NCBI GenBank assembly: GCA_020631735.1
Contig: CM036231.1
Location: 2,383,831-2,447,830 of the forward strand
Direction of reading: 5' to 3'
Source: Saccharum officinarum
Taxonomy: Eukaryota > Streptophyta > Magnoliopsida > Poales > Poaceae
Length of the DNA stretch: 64,000 bases
Shown: positions 23,690 through 36,831 of the stretch, one piece after another
Layout: every line of letters starts with the position of its first letter
Numbering within the stretch: the stretch's first letter is position 1
Program-made: the position numbers and the translations under genes
The notes under the pieces: generated by a model
The model's database searches: none
What the model was told of the DNA's origin: nothing
What the model saw: the letters and a program-made list of their open reading frames with translations, nothing else

Positions 23690-26560
23690 GCAAGAACGAC
23701 CACAAGGACTATCTCCATAGTAATTTGTCTGGCAAGAGATAGGTGGAAAAGATCATGGTAGGGAGATAGAATGATGCGTCGAGATTCATGCGGCAAGATG
23801 GAGACGAACGGGAAACATTTCCCTTGTATCAGCTAAACTCCCGCAGGAAATAAACCCCACGTTATTTCAAAGGAGGCCCAAGTGTTTCACCTCAAATAAC
23901 ATTCACTAATTTCGAAGTGACATTTCAGCAAAGTTATTACATTGACATTTGACACCGAGATCAACCAAATTCTTCAGACGTTCATGTGTACTTTTTTCCC
24001 TGTTGTTTTCCTCCCTTCCTATGTTTATTTTGCAGAAAATGTTGTTTCACGAGGGCTAGATGGTGCTTTTGTTCTTGTGTTTTTTTATTTCTCTCGTCTA
24101 ATAAAAATTGCGGCAAAGCTCTAATTGTTCTTTCGAATAAAAAAATCTATGTAACATAATTATCTCTACTATTTTCCAAACAATAAAGCCCAGTGTAATC
24201 CGCAACAATTTCACAAGAACTAGTCCGATTCCCATTGAATTTGAAGGTGTAACAAACTCCGCATAACGAAATCCAGGTCCCTAGAAGCTACAACTAAACT
24301 GGCTTCACAAGTTCACAGTCGAGCGGTGATTGACTGATTGATCAGGCTTCATCCATGCAGTTTGACCTCATTTAGTTCTGCCCTGCACACGTGCGACGAC
24401 ATATACATTGGAGAAGCCAGGCGTTATGACACGCACGTGCTCAGCTTCGTGCGAGCGTGCGGTGCAGAGGAAGGTAAACGCCTCAGATGACGAAACGTAT
24501 TCGGCATCCAATGAGAAACAGATCGACAGGTAAATGCAGTTATACGAGCAACACAGAAGACAGGAGTGGAATATGCCAAGGACGAACAAGGTCATTAACC
24601 ACCGGGATTATTCTAATGCGCCCACTACGAGTCATGTCTCGGTGTTATCTTGTAAAATGATATTGATTAATAATGAAGAGGATCCTATGCCTGCCTTTAT
24701 GTAGCAAAACACGCTCAGATTCTTCGATAAAGTGAAAAAGAACCTGTCTGATATGACTGAGAAGACCCTGCAACTTGAAAAAGTAAAGAGATGAATTCCA
24801 TAGCAGTTGGAAAATGAGCGACCAGCTTTAGCTACCAGTTTCCTCAAATGAAGCGAATGGTAAAATCTGACTAGTTTGTACACACACCAGGATCTATCCA
24901 TCTCAGCTCCTACACATTCCCTATCAAAACATGTTTAATGTAGAGTTAACATTCGACTCCACTGGAAAAAAATTGACAGCTGGATTCTTCTCACCTCTCA
25001 TCAAAGATCTTACCAAAATCTTATAGGCGCACAAAAACACAAAAAAGATGGAATGATGGAGTGAATTAATCAATCAATTAGATCTTGGCTAGCTGTTGAT
25101 TAGTGAGAGGCTCAGATAATCCGTTGACAAGGGCCGAGAAGAGTGCACGCACGACTGCACGGTTTTGTTCTCCCCTCCTTCGTCAATTCTAGAAAAAAGA
25201 CGAGTGCACGGGGAGTGGGGAATGATGGCCGCGAAGTCAGCAGCCAGCATTAACTGCTGACACATTCCTTTGCAGAGCTGAAGATCCAAGGGAATGGTGG
25301 AAGAAGCAGTGGTGGAAGAAGCAGTAGTGGCAGGTTTAGGCCAGTCAATCCCTGCATTAACTGCGCTAATCCAATCTGGTTGCAACATTAATGGCCCCTG
25401 GATTAGTTAATTGCCCCTGCACCCGGGCTTCCCAGCAGGCATGGATGGAGATGACAGGCGAGATTAATGTCTTGTCGTTCATACTATATTGGGTTGGAAG
25501 ATTGCAGCCATGTTTCTGGTGGGTGTGGCCTTTACAAGGCGCTGATGCGAAAGCTATGCTTAACAGCATGTGCCTGCACGAGAAAGAGGACCACGATCAT
25601 AGAAGAAATTGGAAAACTAAAGTTCAACAGTGCTGGAACATCAACCAGTAGTTAGGACAAACAAAAATTGTAAGAAGACAACATATTCAAACAGCAAGCA
25701 AAATGATAGAAGTAAGTTGACCGCATTTTTTTTTCCTAAAATAAAAAGGGAGACCTAAAGTTCTAATGTATAATATCAGCAAAATAAAGGAGGGAATCGC
25801 ACAAATTACTCATAATAACCTGGGTAAAGGGATAATGGTGGGAATTCTTATGGGTAAGCATCGAGCATACATTAAGGTTCACTGCATCTGATTTTAAGTT
25901 TTATCTCAACTTGGAGTGATCCAATATCTTATAGAAGATGTAGAAAAAAAAGGCCCATTATGCTTCTCAGAGACAGCACATTACCCCTGTTTGCCAACAT
26001 AATCAGTGAAGTTCTTCTTGTATAAAGGTGAAGCACGGTATTTTGATATACTGCCATTCCTCAAAAGTCATCGACGCAACAGAAAATGACATTGTCACCA
26101 AATATAACCACAGCATGCCATTGACCATCAGACAAACACAAACAAGAAATGTTCAAAGTAATGCTTACCAGTGCATAGGCGATGTGCCCACCAGAACAGC
26201 AGTTTATATACTGTTAGGATAATTTGAGTTTATTTGACTAATGAGGCTCAAAGGTTGGAACATCATTCTGCCATCATGCATAATAGATCCCGATACAGAA
26301 ACAAGGCTGTGTCAATTTCCCGTCAGAAAATCTTCAGAGATAGCTGTGTCCATAATGACAAGGCAAGTTTTACCACAATAAAGCATCCTGTGCATCATTT
26401 ATCCATCTCCCGATAATGCCCACTGTCCTCTGATGCAGCAATGAACAAAGTGAGAAGATGCATATAATATCATTAGTATGAGTACATAAGCATGACGCAA
26501 TCCTAATCCATGCTTTCGCAGTACAACTCAAATACAATAATAGAAGAGAACAAGTCAAAT
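23690..26560. other. Intergenic region without a supported gene
   Basis: I examined both strands and found only short, unrelated ORFs. The sequence is mostly AT-rich and not clearly repetitive. Part of it may be the 3' region of the uncertain minus-strand gene at 26.6 kb. Confidence 0.4.
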
Positions 26561-26596
26561 CTTAACTTTCCCAGATACAGTCCTAAGGTACGAAAA

Positions 26597-26892
26597 TCAA
26601 GTGAGTTTGATCTTGCTCCTGCTATGAAATGCAGGAATATACCTTTGATCTTTGTTTATCCAAACCTCAAGAAAGCATCCCAGCACCAACGCCAGCAGCA
26701 CATACAGCACCATAGATTGCCAGTGCAGAAGGCCAAGACCGCCGAGGGAGAAAATAGCAGTCAGGACTTGTCTGATTTTCTTTGGGAGACGCTTCTTAAC
26801 AATTGGTTTGCTAGATTCAGTCGTCACTGCACCACCCCAAGTCTTCCAGTCCACATCTCAGGAATCTTTGATTCAGCGCCATCTGAAACTGT
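26597..26892 (-). CDS. Candidate exon of an uncharacterised membrane protein (frame broken)
   Basis: The minus-strand frame 26597-26854 encodes a basic stretch (KPIVKKRLPKKIRQ) and then a strongly hydrophobic segment with two short helices (LTAIFSLGGLGLL, VLYVLLALVLGCFLEVWI), which looks like a real membrane protein. A good acceptor (TTTCAG) lies at about 26893 and a donor (AAG/GTATAT) near 26640. The first bases after the acceptor read well in one frame (GAESKIPE) and the remainder in another; one missing base near 26856 would explain this. Upstream exons were not found with confidence. A GC-rich first exon may lie at 27845-28000, ending at a GTAATG donor. I could not name a family. Confidence 0.35.
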
Positions 26893-27829
26893 ATGTATAA
26901 ATGTTAACCAGAATTCTAGGAACAGGACATGGGCAGTCAGACAATAGCAAGCATATTCAAATTTCAGGATATCTTGAGACTCCAGTGCCATTCCGAAACT
27001 GTACGTGTAAAGTTATTCAGAATTCCACAAATAGCTGATGTAAAATAGACAGATAGTCACACAATAGCAACATATTCTCCTTTTTTTTGGCAAGGAATAT
27101 CAATACATTCAATTCTTCAGGATATGCCTCTGTACAAGTTTTCAACATATTCTAAGAATATGGATTTGGGTGACACATAGGGTAACATATTCGAAAAACA
27201 AACATAAGGAGTGGCATATACTTAGAATTCCCCATATATGCAACACCCCGATTACCGCCCTGAGATATGAAGAAATGTTACAAACAGAGCATAAGCACGG
27301 ATTGCATCTAACATATCTGAACAAATCACATAGTCGATTGATCCAGATGCAGTGGCAACTTTCATTAATGCCACCCAATCCAGCAACACAAGTCATCACG
27401 ACATAACTTATAACAAGCTTAAGTTGAACACAGCAGGATTGATACAGAAAGGACCAAAAGAGGAGGATCATTCCTTATCAATGATACGGGTCGCGCAATT
27501 ACCCTCTTAATGAGAATACATGCTAAGCATGTTCGCGAAAAAAAAATACGGTCCCGCAATCCACAAACGCCGGTTATTCAGCTACGCCACTCGATAACGA
27601 CTGAAGACCAATCCAACGCATGCGCAGCTATAGACTTATGTGCTCGCGCGCAGGAGCTTACGAAGCGTTCCCGAGCGGAACCCAACAACACTTGTTAAAC
27701 CAGACAGTAGAGGAAGAAATTCCAACGGTCGACTAGTAGTGTAGGGCTAGTGGGCAACCGATGGGGAAGCGAGTAGCAGCTGAACAAACGGAGAGTGAGC
27801 GAGAAGAGGGGAGATGGAAACGGATCCCA
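26893..27829. other. Probable intron or intergenic DNA
   Basis: No coding region was recognised. 26872-26945 and 26980-27075 are diverged copies of one sequence about 107 bp apart (sharing GAAACTGTA.GT.TAAA and ACAATAGCAA). Confidence 0.35.
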
Positions 27830-28115
27830 TTACCGCGTGGTCCGGGGTCAATCGATGCGGCGGCGCAGTGTACGGCGGGGCGGCGCCACGGCGGGGAGGC
27901 GGCGGGGAGGCGGAGAAGCGTCTCTGCCTCTGCGTTTGGGAAACGCCCGAAAGGGACGACGGCCGACGAGGGCAGGCTCGCCTTTCATGGGCCATCCATG
28001 CAGTATTCCAGTGGCCGGTTGCCTTGTAGGTGCGACAGGAGCAGGAATCGAGCGGTGGCTCTACCTGGGTCCCTCCTACGGGGCTCAAAAATTGGGTCCG
28101 GCCAGCGGACCCCAA
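27830..28115 (-). other. GC-rich possible first exon or promoter
   Basis: A GC-rich island on the minus strand reads as an Arg/Ser/Pro-rich peptide from an ATG near 27995 to a consensus-like donor (GCG/GTAATG). It could be the 5' leader or a transit-peptide exon of the gene whose membrane exon lies at 26.6 kb. The link is inferred from order and strand only. Confidence 0.3.
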
Positions 28116-28132
28116 AACTGCTAATGGACTAG

Positions 28133-28582
28133 TGTTGGGCCAAATTCACAAATGAAAACAGCTTACTTTTTTATTTATTATTTTCTATATAAATTATTTT
28201 TATAAAAAAAAATAAGTAAAATAATTATAACTATAATATACTTTTCCGCCAATTGAGTCAGATTATTTAAAACTTCCGTGATTTATGCGGGTTAGGAACT
28301 ATTGTAGAAGTACAATACAAACAATTGAAATGGCGGAAGGTGTTTCCCACTGCAATGAAGGATGGCTGGTTCCGGTTGAACAAGGTGGTAGTTCCATATT
28401 TTTGAATCTTTTTTTTTATCTATAGAACGAATAATTAGGGGCCAAAAATTCTAATCTTCAAAATAGATGTAAAAAAATTAAGCATGATCCATTTTTACTA
28501 ATATTGAAACTAATATTCTTCACAGAATGTTATATTTCAGTTTTCGGTTAAGTTGTTTAGACCCAAAATGTTGTTCAACAAA
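28133..28582. other. AT-rich DNA before the gap
   Basis: No gene or element was recognised. Confidence 0.4.
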
Positions 28583-28682
28583 NNNNNNNNNNNNNNNNNN
28601 NNNNNNNNNNNNNNNNNNNNNNNNNNNNNNNNNNNNNNNNNNNNNNNNNNNNNNNNNNNNNNNNNNNNNNNNNNNNNNNNNN
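28583..28682. other. Assembly gap (100 N)
   Basis: Exactly 100 N, the usual placeholder for a gap of unknown size. It lies downstream of the protease 3' end. Confidence 0.98.
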
Positions 28683-28973
28683 TATTATATATATATATAA
28701 ACAAGTGGAATCACCAGCTACAGGCCTACAGCACCACGCCACCGGTCTGGTCCCGACAAGATCAACAGGAAATACGTTTGCAGCATCGCCGCGCCGTCTC
28801 GTTTCATCTCGCAGCCTTGCAACCTCTATTACAGATTACAGTTCCAGTTACAGCACAGTCAAAAGAAAAAGGAGAATTACATTCCAAATGCAACGAGTAT
28901 TTATTCCAACAGGATAAGATTGCATTGCAGCATTGGCAGGCATTGAAATCATATAACTGATCATCACCATCAT

Positions 28974-28979
28974 TTTATT
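28974..28979 (-). terminator. Probable poly(A) signal of the ubiquitin protease gene
   Basis: AATAAA on the minus strand about 225 nt downstream of the stop codon at 29205-29207. Confidence 0.4.
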
Positions 28980-29204
28980 CTCCAGTAATTAAACAACAGC
29001 AGGTGCCAGTAAAATAACCTCACTTTGTTCGTTCCACTAAACAGACCGTTACAACAGAACACATGTTCAAATGTCTATCAAAACTGCTAAAACAGCATGA
29101 CAACAACTATGGACTATTGACGACGAATGATTTTAACATAATCTCTTTCACCAATGGGTGCTACAACGAAACAACAAACAGCATGTGCGTCCCGGGATTC
29201 TCTC

Positions 29205-32200
29205 TCATATTCTCAACTCTATAGTGTTAGGCTGGTTCCAAGGCTTGCCTTGGTAAGATTTCTGTTTCATCCTCCGCTGCGATATGTAGTCTGCCTCCTC
29301 CTGGAAGGGGTTTGGCCCGCCAAAGTCTTGCTTTGATTTCCGTACTTTCTTTGTCTTCCCTTTGTCATACTCCTCGTCCCTGTAAAAAGACCTTGTTTAG
29401 ATTGCCAAAAACACCAAAAAATTTTGCACGGTACCGTCACATCGAATCTTTGGACGCATGCATGGAGCATTAAATGTAGGTAAAAAAATAACTAATTGCA
29501 CAGTTTGTCTGTAAATGTCGAGACGAATCTTTTGAGCCTAGTTAGTCCATGGTTGGACAAAATTTTGCCAAATAACAACGAAAAGTGCTACAGGAATTTT
29601 TCCCAAAAAATTTTGGATCTAAACAAGGCCTCAGTATTTGTTCCATTCAAAAGTGGTTAGGTCTGAAGTCCACTCTGACCTTTCAAACATGAATACAAGA
29701 CATGGTAGAATATTAGTAGAGGCATATTCACAATAAACTGCAAAAGATAAAATCTCACCACTCATCTAGGACGTAACCAATGCTCTTGCGTTTGGAGTGT
29801 TGCCGCGCAGCAACCTTTGTATTTGGCACGTCTACAGCATCCCAGCACGGAACTGAAAATCAAACAAACATACAAATCACAGGTTAGAATTGATGACACA
29901 ACAGTATGTTTCATCTTTAAAATAGAATGTGCATCTGCAAAGAGAAGATGAGCTAACCAGTAGCTTCCATCAGGTCCGTTGCGCGAATACTGACAGGTTG
30001 GGTTACCACCAACTTAGCATCTACAGAAGAGCTTGGATCAGACTTTGGAATGTCAGCACTGCCAGAAGGTGCACTTGTGCCAGAACCACCACGAGCTCCA
30101 TCGACCTTCTGCTTGTTTTGGAGGACTGGGTATCATCTTTGGACCTTGCACTACCATGTGATCGTTTCTGACGGCTGGAGGTAGATTCTATAGTTTCAGA
30201 GTGTGCAGTGGTCGATGTTGATGTCAACTGCTCATTCAAACAAGATATATTTGCCGTGTCCTTACAAGCTACAACACGCCTTATAGTTCTACTTCTCTTA
30301 TGTTTTGCTTTCTTCCCTGGCTTTAGTGAAGCTAACAACAGTTGTCTGGACCCTAACCACATGTTCACAACAGGATACCTCACAAACTTCTTTGACTTCA
30401 AATTCACCTTTTTCGCTGTAGTTCCATTGCATGAAGCAGCCACAGCAACATGCATAATACCACCAGAGCTGATCTCTACACCAGAATCTGCTTGTGCAAT
30501 TACTGGTGCAGTATTGTTCTGTATACAGACACATGTACCAAATATAGACAAATCAGCTCATGTTTAACAAAATTTTGGTACTATTATGATTTAATTCATC
30601 TACAAAGGAGCACAGTGAGGGAGGAAAAGTGGGGCGCTACCTGACTCATAGGAAGTGCCTTCAAGATTTCATTAGCTTGATCCACAGATTCTGGAAAGTT
30701 CCTTGCTTTCTCACTGGAAGTGAGACATCCAATGCCAGGCACGACACCATTTGAAACAACAGAATCCTGGAATTTTCACGAAATAAAATAAGCTATGAAT
30801 CCTTCAAAAGTTATTTAAAAAACATACAGTGACCATCATACAAACCTTCTTTGATAAAGATCGTGCAGCAAACTCTGCAGCTGTGCCATTTACAAGGGGA
30901 GCTGGCTCGGAAAATGGAGCTGTTTGAGGCTGAGAAGTCAATTTGTCTGACTTGGACAATGTAGCGGCACCATTAGCAATGGCAGAGACGACAGAAGTAT
31001 TTTTCCCCGTGCCAGCCTTAGGTTCCATTTCCTGCAAGGGCTTCCCAACAACTGTTTGTTCACCACAAGTATTTGTAAATGGTGCAGGTTGGTGGGAGGA
31101 AGCTGTCTCCTGACTATTTACAGCAAACTGCATTGGTTTAGTTGGCAAGGTACCACCATCATTTTGAGCTCCAGGGGCTTGTCTGGAAGGCAGGGCATTG
31201 TTTTGAGAGGCTGGAGCATCTTCAGCTTTGACCTCATTCTTTGAACAATGGCCTGTTATAGTCTTGCTGAAAATTGTAGAGTAGCCAATGATTGTGTTGT
31301 GCGCCTTATAACCAAACGGAGACACACCATTCAAATTTTGTGCTTTTACACTGCTTTGGGTAATACCATTCAGACTTGAGATCTTTTCAGGGGTTTTCTT
31401 CATGGGCACATTAGCAGTGATGTTCTCTTTGCAGGCCACTGACTTTCCAATACTGTTACGTACATAAAATAACATATAAGCCTTTTGCTTCAATACGTCT
31501 GCCTCACGAACTTGGCGCACCTGCAGTTGATGCCATAAGAATCAGTGTGAGGAAAATCTAGAGTCTGCCAAAGTAGCCAAAGGGCACAAAGTGAAAGTAG
31601 CACACATGACACAATGTAGCTCAACATATGATACAATTATTCTCTCTCATTTGTTGCCAATCTAGCCAATGGTTCTTCTCCATCAAAATGAACAAAAGTA
31701 ATGTATCAAAACAGGATAGTAAGTGACATCAATGACAGGCAACCACGAATAAACCTATGGTAACACTTTCTAAAACCCCTAAACCAACAATTTGGCTAAC
31801 TTGCATGAGCAATATTAAATCCCATGCGGATCCGCTGGTCCCTAATCCGTGCGGTCTCGCCTCTCCGCCAGTCACCGCACGTCCGCGGCTCTGCTTCTCC
31901 CCTCCTCTCTCCAGTCAGCACCTGCTCAATCCACTTCATCACCCTAGTGCCTAGGTCTCCCTTCCCTTCCCTTCGCTCAGCTCTGTTGCCAGTGCTTCCT
32001 CTACTCTAGTGCTTGTTTGAGTTTGTCTTGGCTTGGCTCTGCTTAATCTTACAGCTAGACTAGTTGTGCTTGGCTCTTCTCTGCTCTGCAGCCAACAAGG
32101 CAACAACAGAGTGGAGAGTCCAGCTGCATATGATCCCAGATGCAAAACGAAGACCACTGAACTCGAAAGATCCAAGATGGGATTATGGCTATTGGGCAGA

Positions 32201-35200
32201 CCCTAAGGAGCGAGATAAGGTAACATGTAAGCTTTGCAACAAGAAGATTCTAGGAGGAATTAAAAGGCTTAAGAAACATCTAGCTGGTGGCTATGGAGAT
32301 GTGATTCCATGTCCAGAGGCTGGCAGAACTAAGGAAAAAAGATGGGAGAATACTTGGGTGCTGCTAACAATGCTAATGAGTTTGATGACGACGACGGATA
32401 TTGAGAGATAAGAGCCAAGAGTTGGGTGCTGATTGTTAAAAAATTCCATGTGTCCTGTAATAGAGGGCGCGGTTCATTTCACTCTCCTTTTTGACGGGCA
32501 TTCAAACACGCACCATTTATTGTTCCTTCTACCATGCTGTGTGCATGCTGCTGCACCGTGGAGCGAGCGTTTGATTGGCCAAGCACGGATGAGAGATGGC
32601 CGAATAAACGTGTGAACAAAAAAAACAGCTGCACTGCCATCAACACATGGTAAATTAGTTGTTAGATGGAGTAAAAGTCCTTCTTGGTCTTTTTGTGGAA
32701 GGAGTTGCGCCTTCTATAGCGGGATGGAGGGAGTACTTATTACCTTATTTTGTAATGTGGTGTGAAATTGTGGACTACTATTAATCTTGTGACTACTTAT
32801 TACCTTAGGTTGTTTTAGGATATGTCTATGGCGTCGCTTCACCACGTGCCGTATGTGGCTAGGTATTGTGAGGGGGTGCGTCACCACTTTGTCGGCTTAA
32901 TGCCTTAAGAACCAATGGAGATGATAGTATATTCTTGAAGAGCAACAAACTAAAGAACGCTTGCTGCTTTGAGGATAATTTGGAGGATTCAATAACAAAT
33001 TAATTTGGTGTATGCACTGTGTGAGGCATCGATAAAGCTTCAAAAGGTAGAGAATAAAATTGTAGACCAGACAAACTTTGTAGTGTCCATGGAGCTAGAG
33101 GACTTAAACATGAAAAAAAATCTCTTGAGTAGTTTGATAAATGTTAATTACATGGATACTAAATGAGTGTGCAAAGTAGAATTTAGTAGTAGCACTGGGA
33201 ACTAAAAACAGAATGAGCAAAACTTCATAAGACTAATGTCATACTAGACCTTGTTATCATCAAGATTGTGCCACATCCCGCTGGATGTACGAACGAAACA
33301 ATAGTAATGACCTGATTGAGTGTTCCAACCTGTATGGACTAGGACACCATAAAGGCTGTATTTAAAATCTGTACCCTGCACCAATAATCAAGATGAATGA
33401 TAATACTATGAGAAACAAGATGAAAATGCTAAAGAGAAGTTAACTGAAAGCATACAGCATAAAGCGAGAATTTCAAAACAAACTACTCACTTTAGAGTCA
33501 CTAACAAATGGTTTCAAATCGAGACTTGGTTGGAAGTCCACTTTTTTGTCAATCTTTTCACGAGGATTGAAAGGGCTGAAGCGCTTCAGATGGATTGTCA
33601 AGACATTGGGAGCCTTATCAATTGTAAACCGTTTCTTTGCTACAACTTTCTGCCTGCAGCGTTCGCACTGGTATTGCTTTTGACCCCCGTCTAGTAGCTC
33701 ATCCTCAGTAAAATTTTCTAGTGCCCGCACTAAAGTCGTGGCCTTGGCAATATCAAGACTGAGGTCCAAGAAAGGATCAAATTTATTGGAGCAATGTGAG
33801 CAACGCATGCATTTGACCTGTAAGCACAGATAAGGTGACCAACTAGTGATAAGGGAATGTGGTCTCTTCTGCCAGCCAAGGGATTAACTTCAACAATGCA
33901 CAAGAGCATACCTGACTTCTAAGGCGGCCACCAAATATTTTGTGAACTAAGCTTTTGTCATAAGCACTTTGAGACTCACTCGGTACCCCAGAAGGTAAAC
34001 AGCATTTATGCATGGATTCAAGCAAATTAACCATTAACTCATGTGCATCTTCTTGTCTTGAATTGCGGAAAGTGCGAGAAATGCCTATTTTGCAGTTAAA
34101 GATCCCATTCTGGTTATAGAATAGATTGAAGAATCACCTAAATTTAAAATGATTTCAGTCATTTTAATTCACAGAGAAGATAAAAGGATACAGCGCAAGT
34201 TCTTGACAATACGAAATGGTGTCACTATTTTTCCAGTTGATTCTAGAGCAGTCTTGACATGATTCTGAAGAGCACATAATGCACAAAATCCAGATGTGCG
34301 ACCTTCAGGGGAAGAGAGAACAAATTAGCAACAACAATAAAACAAATTCCACACAGTGCAAAAATAAGAGTAGATTTTTGCTTGTTTAACAAGCTTCAGA
34401 GTAGAGAAAAGAACTTTAAGTTTCCTAAAAAAGCTGTGTCATGAAAACGTACTTAATCAGTACCATCATTTCTACTCCATACAGACATGCATCATGGTCA
34501 TGGAACAACAGCTCAATTGCAGCAATTATGGTGATTTACAACAGATCAGTAAGAGTTTCCATACTAGTGATATTTTTCATTCTATACAAACATACAGGAA
34601 AGAATACCGGTTGTCATGCCATGAGAAATCTGGGCACAGAAATGATGATTAAGCATCAGATAGCAGATTTCCTATCAATTTCCACAGTGCAGATACAAGT
34701 GCAAAGCATTGTCTGGCTGCCTTACTATCTCATAACTAAATAGGGAACAAGCAACAAGTTTACAACGAATAACTTGAATACTTGATGCATCATGTATATA
34801 CAAAAAATACCACACCCAACTAGTGCATAAACATATGCACACTCAGCTTCAAGAAATAGATCCTGTATTAAGATGAACAACGTCAAATACGGTACTCGCG
34901 GGATGACTGATTTGGAAACACAGGAAGAGCAATCAACTCATCACACATGAGACTGGGTCAACTTCGAATCCTGACCATTTGAGTACAGTGGATTGAATAC
35001 ATCCAATTAGAGAACAGAAAAAAGTAACATTCCGGTATGAACTTACTTAATACTTTGTTCATTGTACGTGGCTCATCAGATAGCCACAAAATACAAATTG
35101 GTGTAGGGCTGGGGATCTCGATATGTATTAGCTACGATTGATATTACGTACAATGTTCAGGCTAGTGGACAACTTCAAGGTAGTCTTTTTTGAAGAGTGG

Positions 35201-36257
35201 GCTTCTTATCCATCATTGTCATTAAAAGACAACTTTTCAGTTTTCACCCCAAGCTGCAAAAAAACTTGCAGCTCTAAACTTGGATCAACCATTAGAGAAA
35301 GTTCCATGCATGATATGGGACTGCATCTTAGTTGGCTGAACAAGATCCAGGCTGAAGAAATGGTGAAATTGGGCAGTGGAGTAAATACGAATAAAATTGT
35401 CCCATTCGAGTCTTGGCAATGAAGGATTAGAGGTACTCTTGTCTTTGGTGTCACACCAATAAATGACAATAGTACATGAAATTGGTTTAGCTTAACTTCC
35501 AGCTGCATATAATATTCAGTTCAGTTACTGCTGCCTCTGAAATCCACAAGCTCATGTGTAACATTGTCATCTGACAAAATGTGTCGAGCCGGTTAGCTGA
35601 CAGTACCAACAGCACTTACATGAGGACTTGTGCTTCCCGCTCTGTAAATAGGCTGCGAACGGCTCTGTGTATGTCAAGCATTGCAGAACTGAGTTGAGGT
35701 AGCAGGTATTCCCAAGATTTTCCAAACCAGCACCCTGCAAGACATCAAGGAACTACAATTTACAAACCATTCTCCACCACACTAAAACCTGACGAAATTA
35801 CCATGGTGTGAACAAAACAAGCACTTTGAATAACTAAATAACCAAAAATCTCAGCTACTTTTAACTTCAGTTACCCAAATTGACAGCTCTAGTGGCAAGC
35901 AAACCAGGCACTGTTACTGTGCCGCCCAAACCCCTACAAAAACTGAAAGTTGTAGTCCAAATCCTCAAAAAGACTACAACTTTGGGCACTCACAATTCTC
36001 CCGAGGTAGATCCTTGCGACGCTGAGCTCCGGATCGATCCCGCCGGCGTCCGCCTTCTCCGGCCTCCTCGCCTCCCCCTCGCTGCTCCCAACCGCCGCCC
36101 CGGCCCCCGCCTTACCAGCGGCGTCAGGGTTCAGCGTCTCCGTACGGAACCCGCCTCCCCCCACCGCCACAGAGGCATGCGGCCTCCGCGCGAGGTGGAA
36201 CTCAATCCGCCGGTGCATCACCCCTTCAGGCGCCGCCGCCGTCGAAACCTCCGCCAT
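29205..36257 (-). CDS. Ubiquitin-specific protease, UBP23-like (eleven exons, one frameshift)
   Basis: Exons: 35994-36257, 35620-35734, 34192-34302, 33912-34084, 33491-33817, 33250-33375, 30846-31520, 30641-30766, 29958-30518, 29759-29852 and 29205-29379, with GT-AG introns throughout. The catalytic domain starts in exon 2 with the Cys box GLENLGNTCYLNS (Cys about residue 99), then QEDAHELM, a zinc ribbon (CSHCSNKF, CERCRQK) and the His box GHYYCFVR...WHNLDDNKV (His about 353). The rest is a long, low-complexity C-terminal tail. USPs cut ubiquitin from substrates; UBP23 relatives are plant cysteine proteases of this family. The exons total 2,747 nt, one short of a multiple of three. In exon 9 the frame shifts at a T4 run (30116-30119 on the plus strand); after it, the sequence reads well in the next frame to the natural stop. 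As written, the protein would end at about 30021. The deletion is probably a sequencing error. Confidence 0.92.
29389..29630. mobile_element. Tourist-like MITE in the last intron of the protease gene
   Basis: The ends are GACCTTGTTTAGAT and, reversed, GGCCTTGTTTAGAT. The interior has GAGACGAATCTTTTGAGCCT, as in the copy at 16232. Its left end lies only 9 bp from the splice acceptor of the final exon. A clear three-base duplication was not found. Confidence 0.75.
31758..32740 (+). mobile_element. hAT fragment with BED zinc finger inside a protease intron
   Basis: Plus-strand 32094-32411 encodes the N-terminal BED finger of a hAT transposase (DPRWDYGYW, CKLCNKKILGGIKRLKKHLAGGYGDV) after a CT-rich, leader-like segment with an acceptor-like CTCTGCAG. 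The protein stops soon after the finger, so no catalytic domain remains. A Stowaway-type end (GGGATGGAGGGAGTA) lies at 32721-32735. All of this is in the 1.7-kb intron between exons 6 and 7 and in antisense orientation to the host gene. Outer limits are approximate. Confidence 0.6.
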
Positions 36258-36619
36258 TCCTAGGGTTTCTCACCACAGCGGGAGCAGCGCAGAGCCACGA
36301 GACCGGGCAGGCAGGCGATTAGCACTTCACTGAATTTCTGGTGGAATTCTGTCGGATTAAACCTAGCAGGGTCGATCGATAAGGAAGGGGAAATTGGTGC
36401 GGCGCGCTGTTTTTTTTTCCCTTTTTTCTGGCCGCCGTTCGCGACGCGAGGCGGAAGAGAGGGGGAGCTGGAGGTGGGAGGCGCCGCTAAAAACCCTATA
36501 CCCCTAGCGAATGGACGACTGGGATCGGAGGGACGAGGGAGACAGGACGATCTGGACCGTTCAGATTTGAAGCACGTGGTTTTGCTTCGGAGATACTGTG
36601 CAGTGGGCCCGTAGAGCAA

Positions 36620-36831
36620 CGCGGAATGTGAAGTGGGCTGCAGCTGCGGGCCTGAAGCTTAAAAAAAAGGCTTTTGCTAAAAAAATAAGGGAGAATTAGG
36701 AATTTGGCCCCGGAAATTTTTTTGAGGTATCAGTTTTTTTTTTTGAATTTGGGTATATAGCCCTGAAAAAAAAATTCTTAGTTATTAGGCCTTCCGTCAG
36801 GTGTGTGAGTGAAGTCTATTAGTTTGGGCAC
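36620..36831. other. Spacer between the protease 5' region and the Tat LTR
   Basis: AT-rich with several A and T homopolymers; nothing else was recognised. Confidence 0.4.

Noticed and set aside
35138..35422. ORF inside the protease intron between exons 2 and 3
   Set aside because: No homology or codon signal was seen, and it lies in an intron with clean splice sites.
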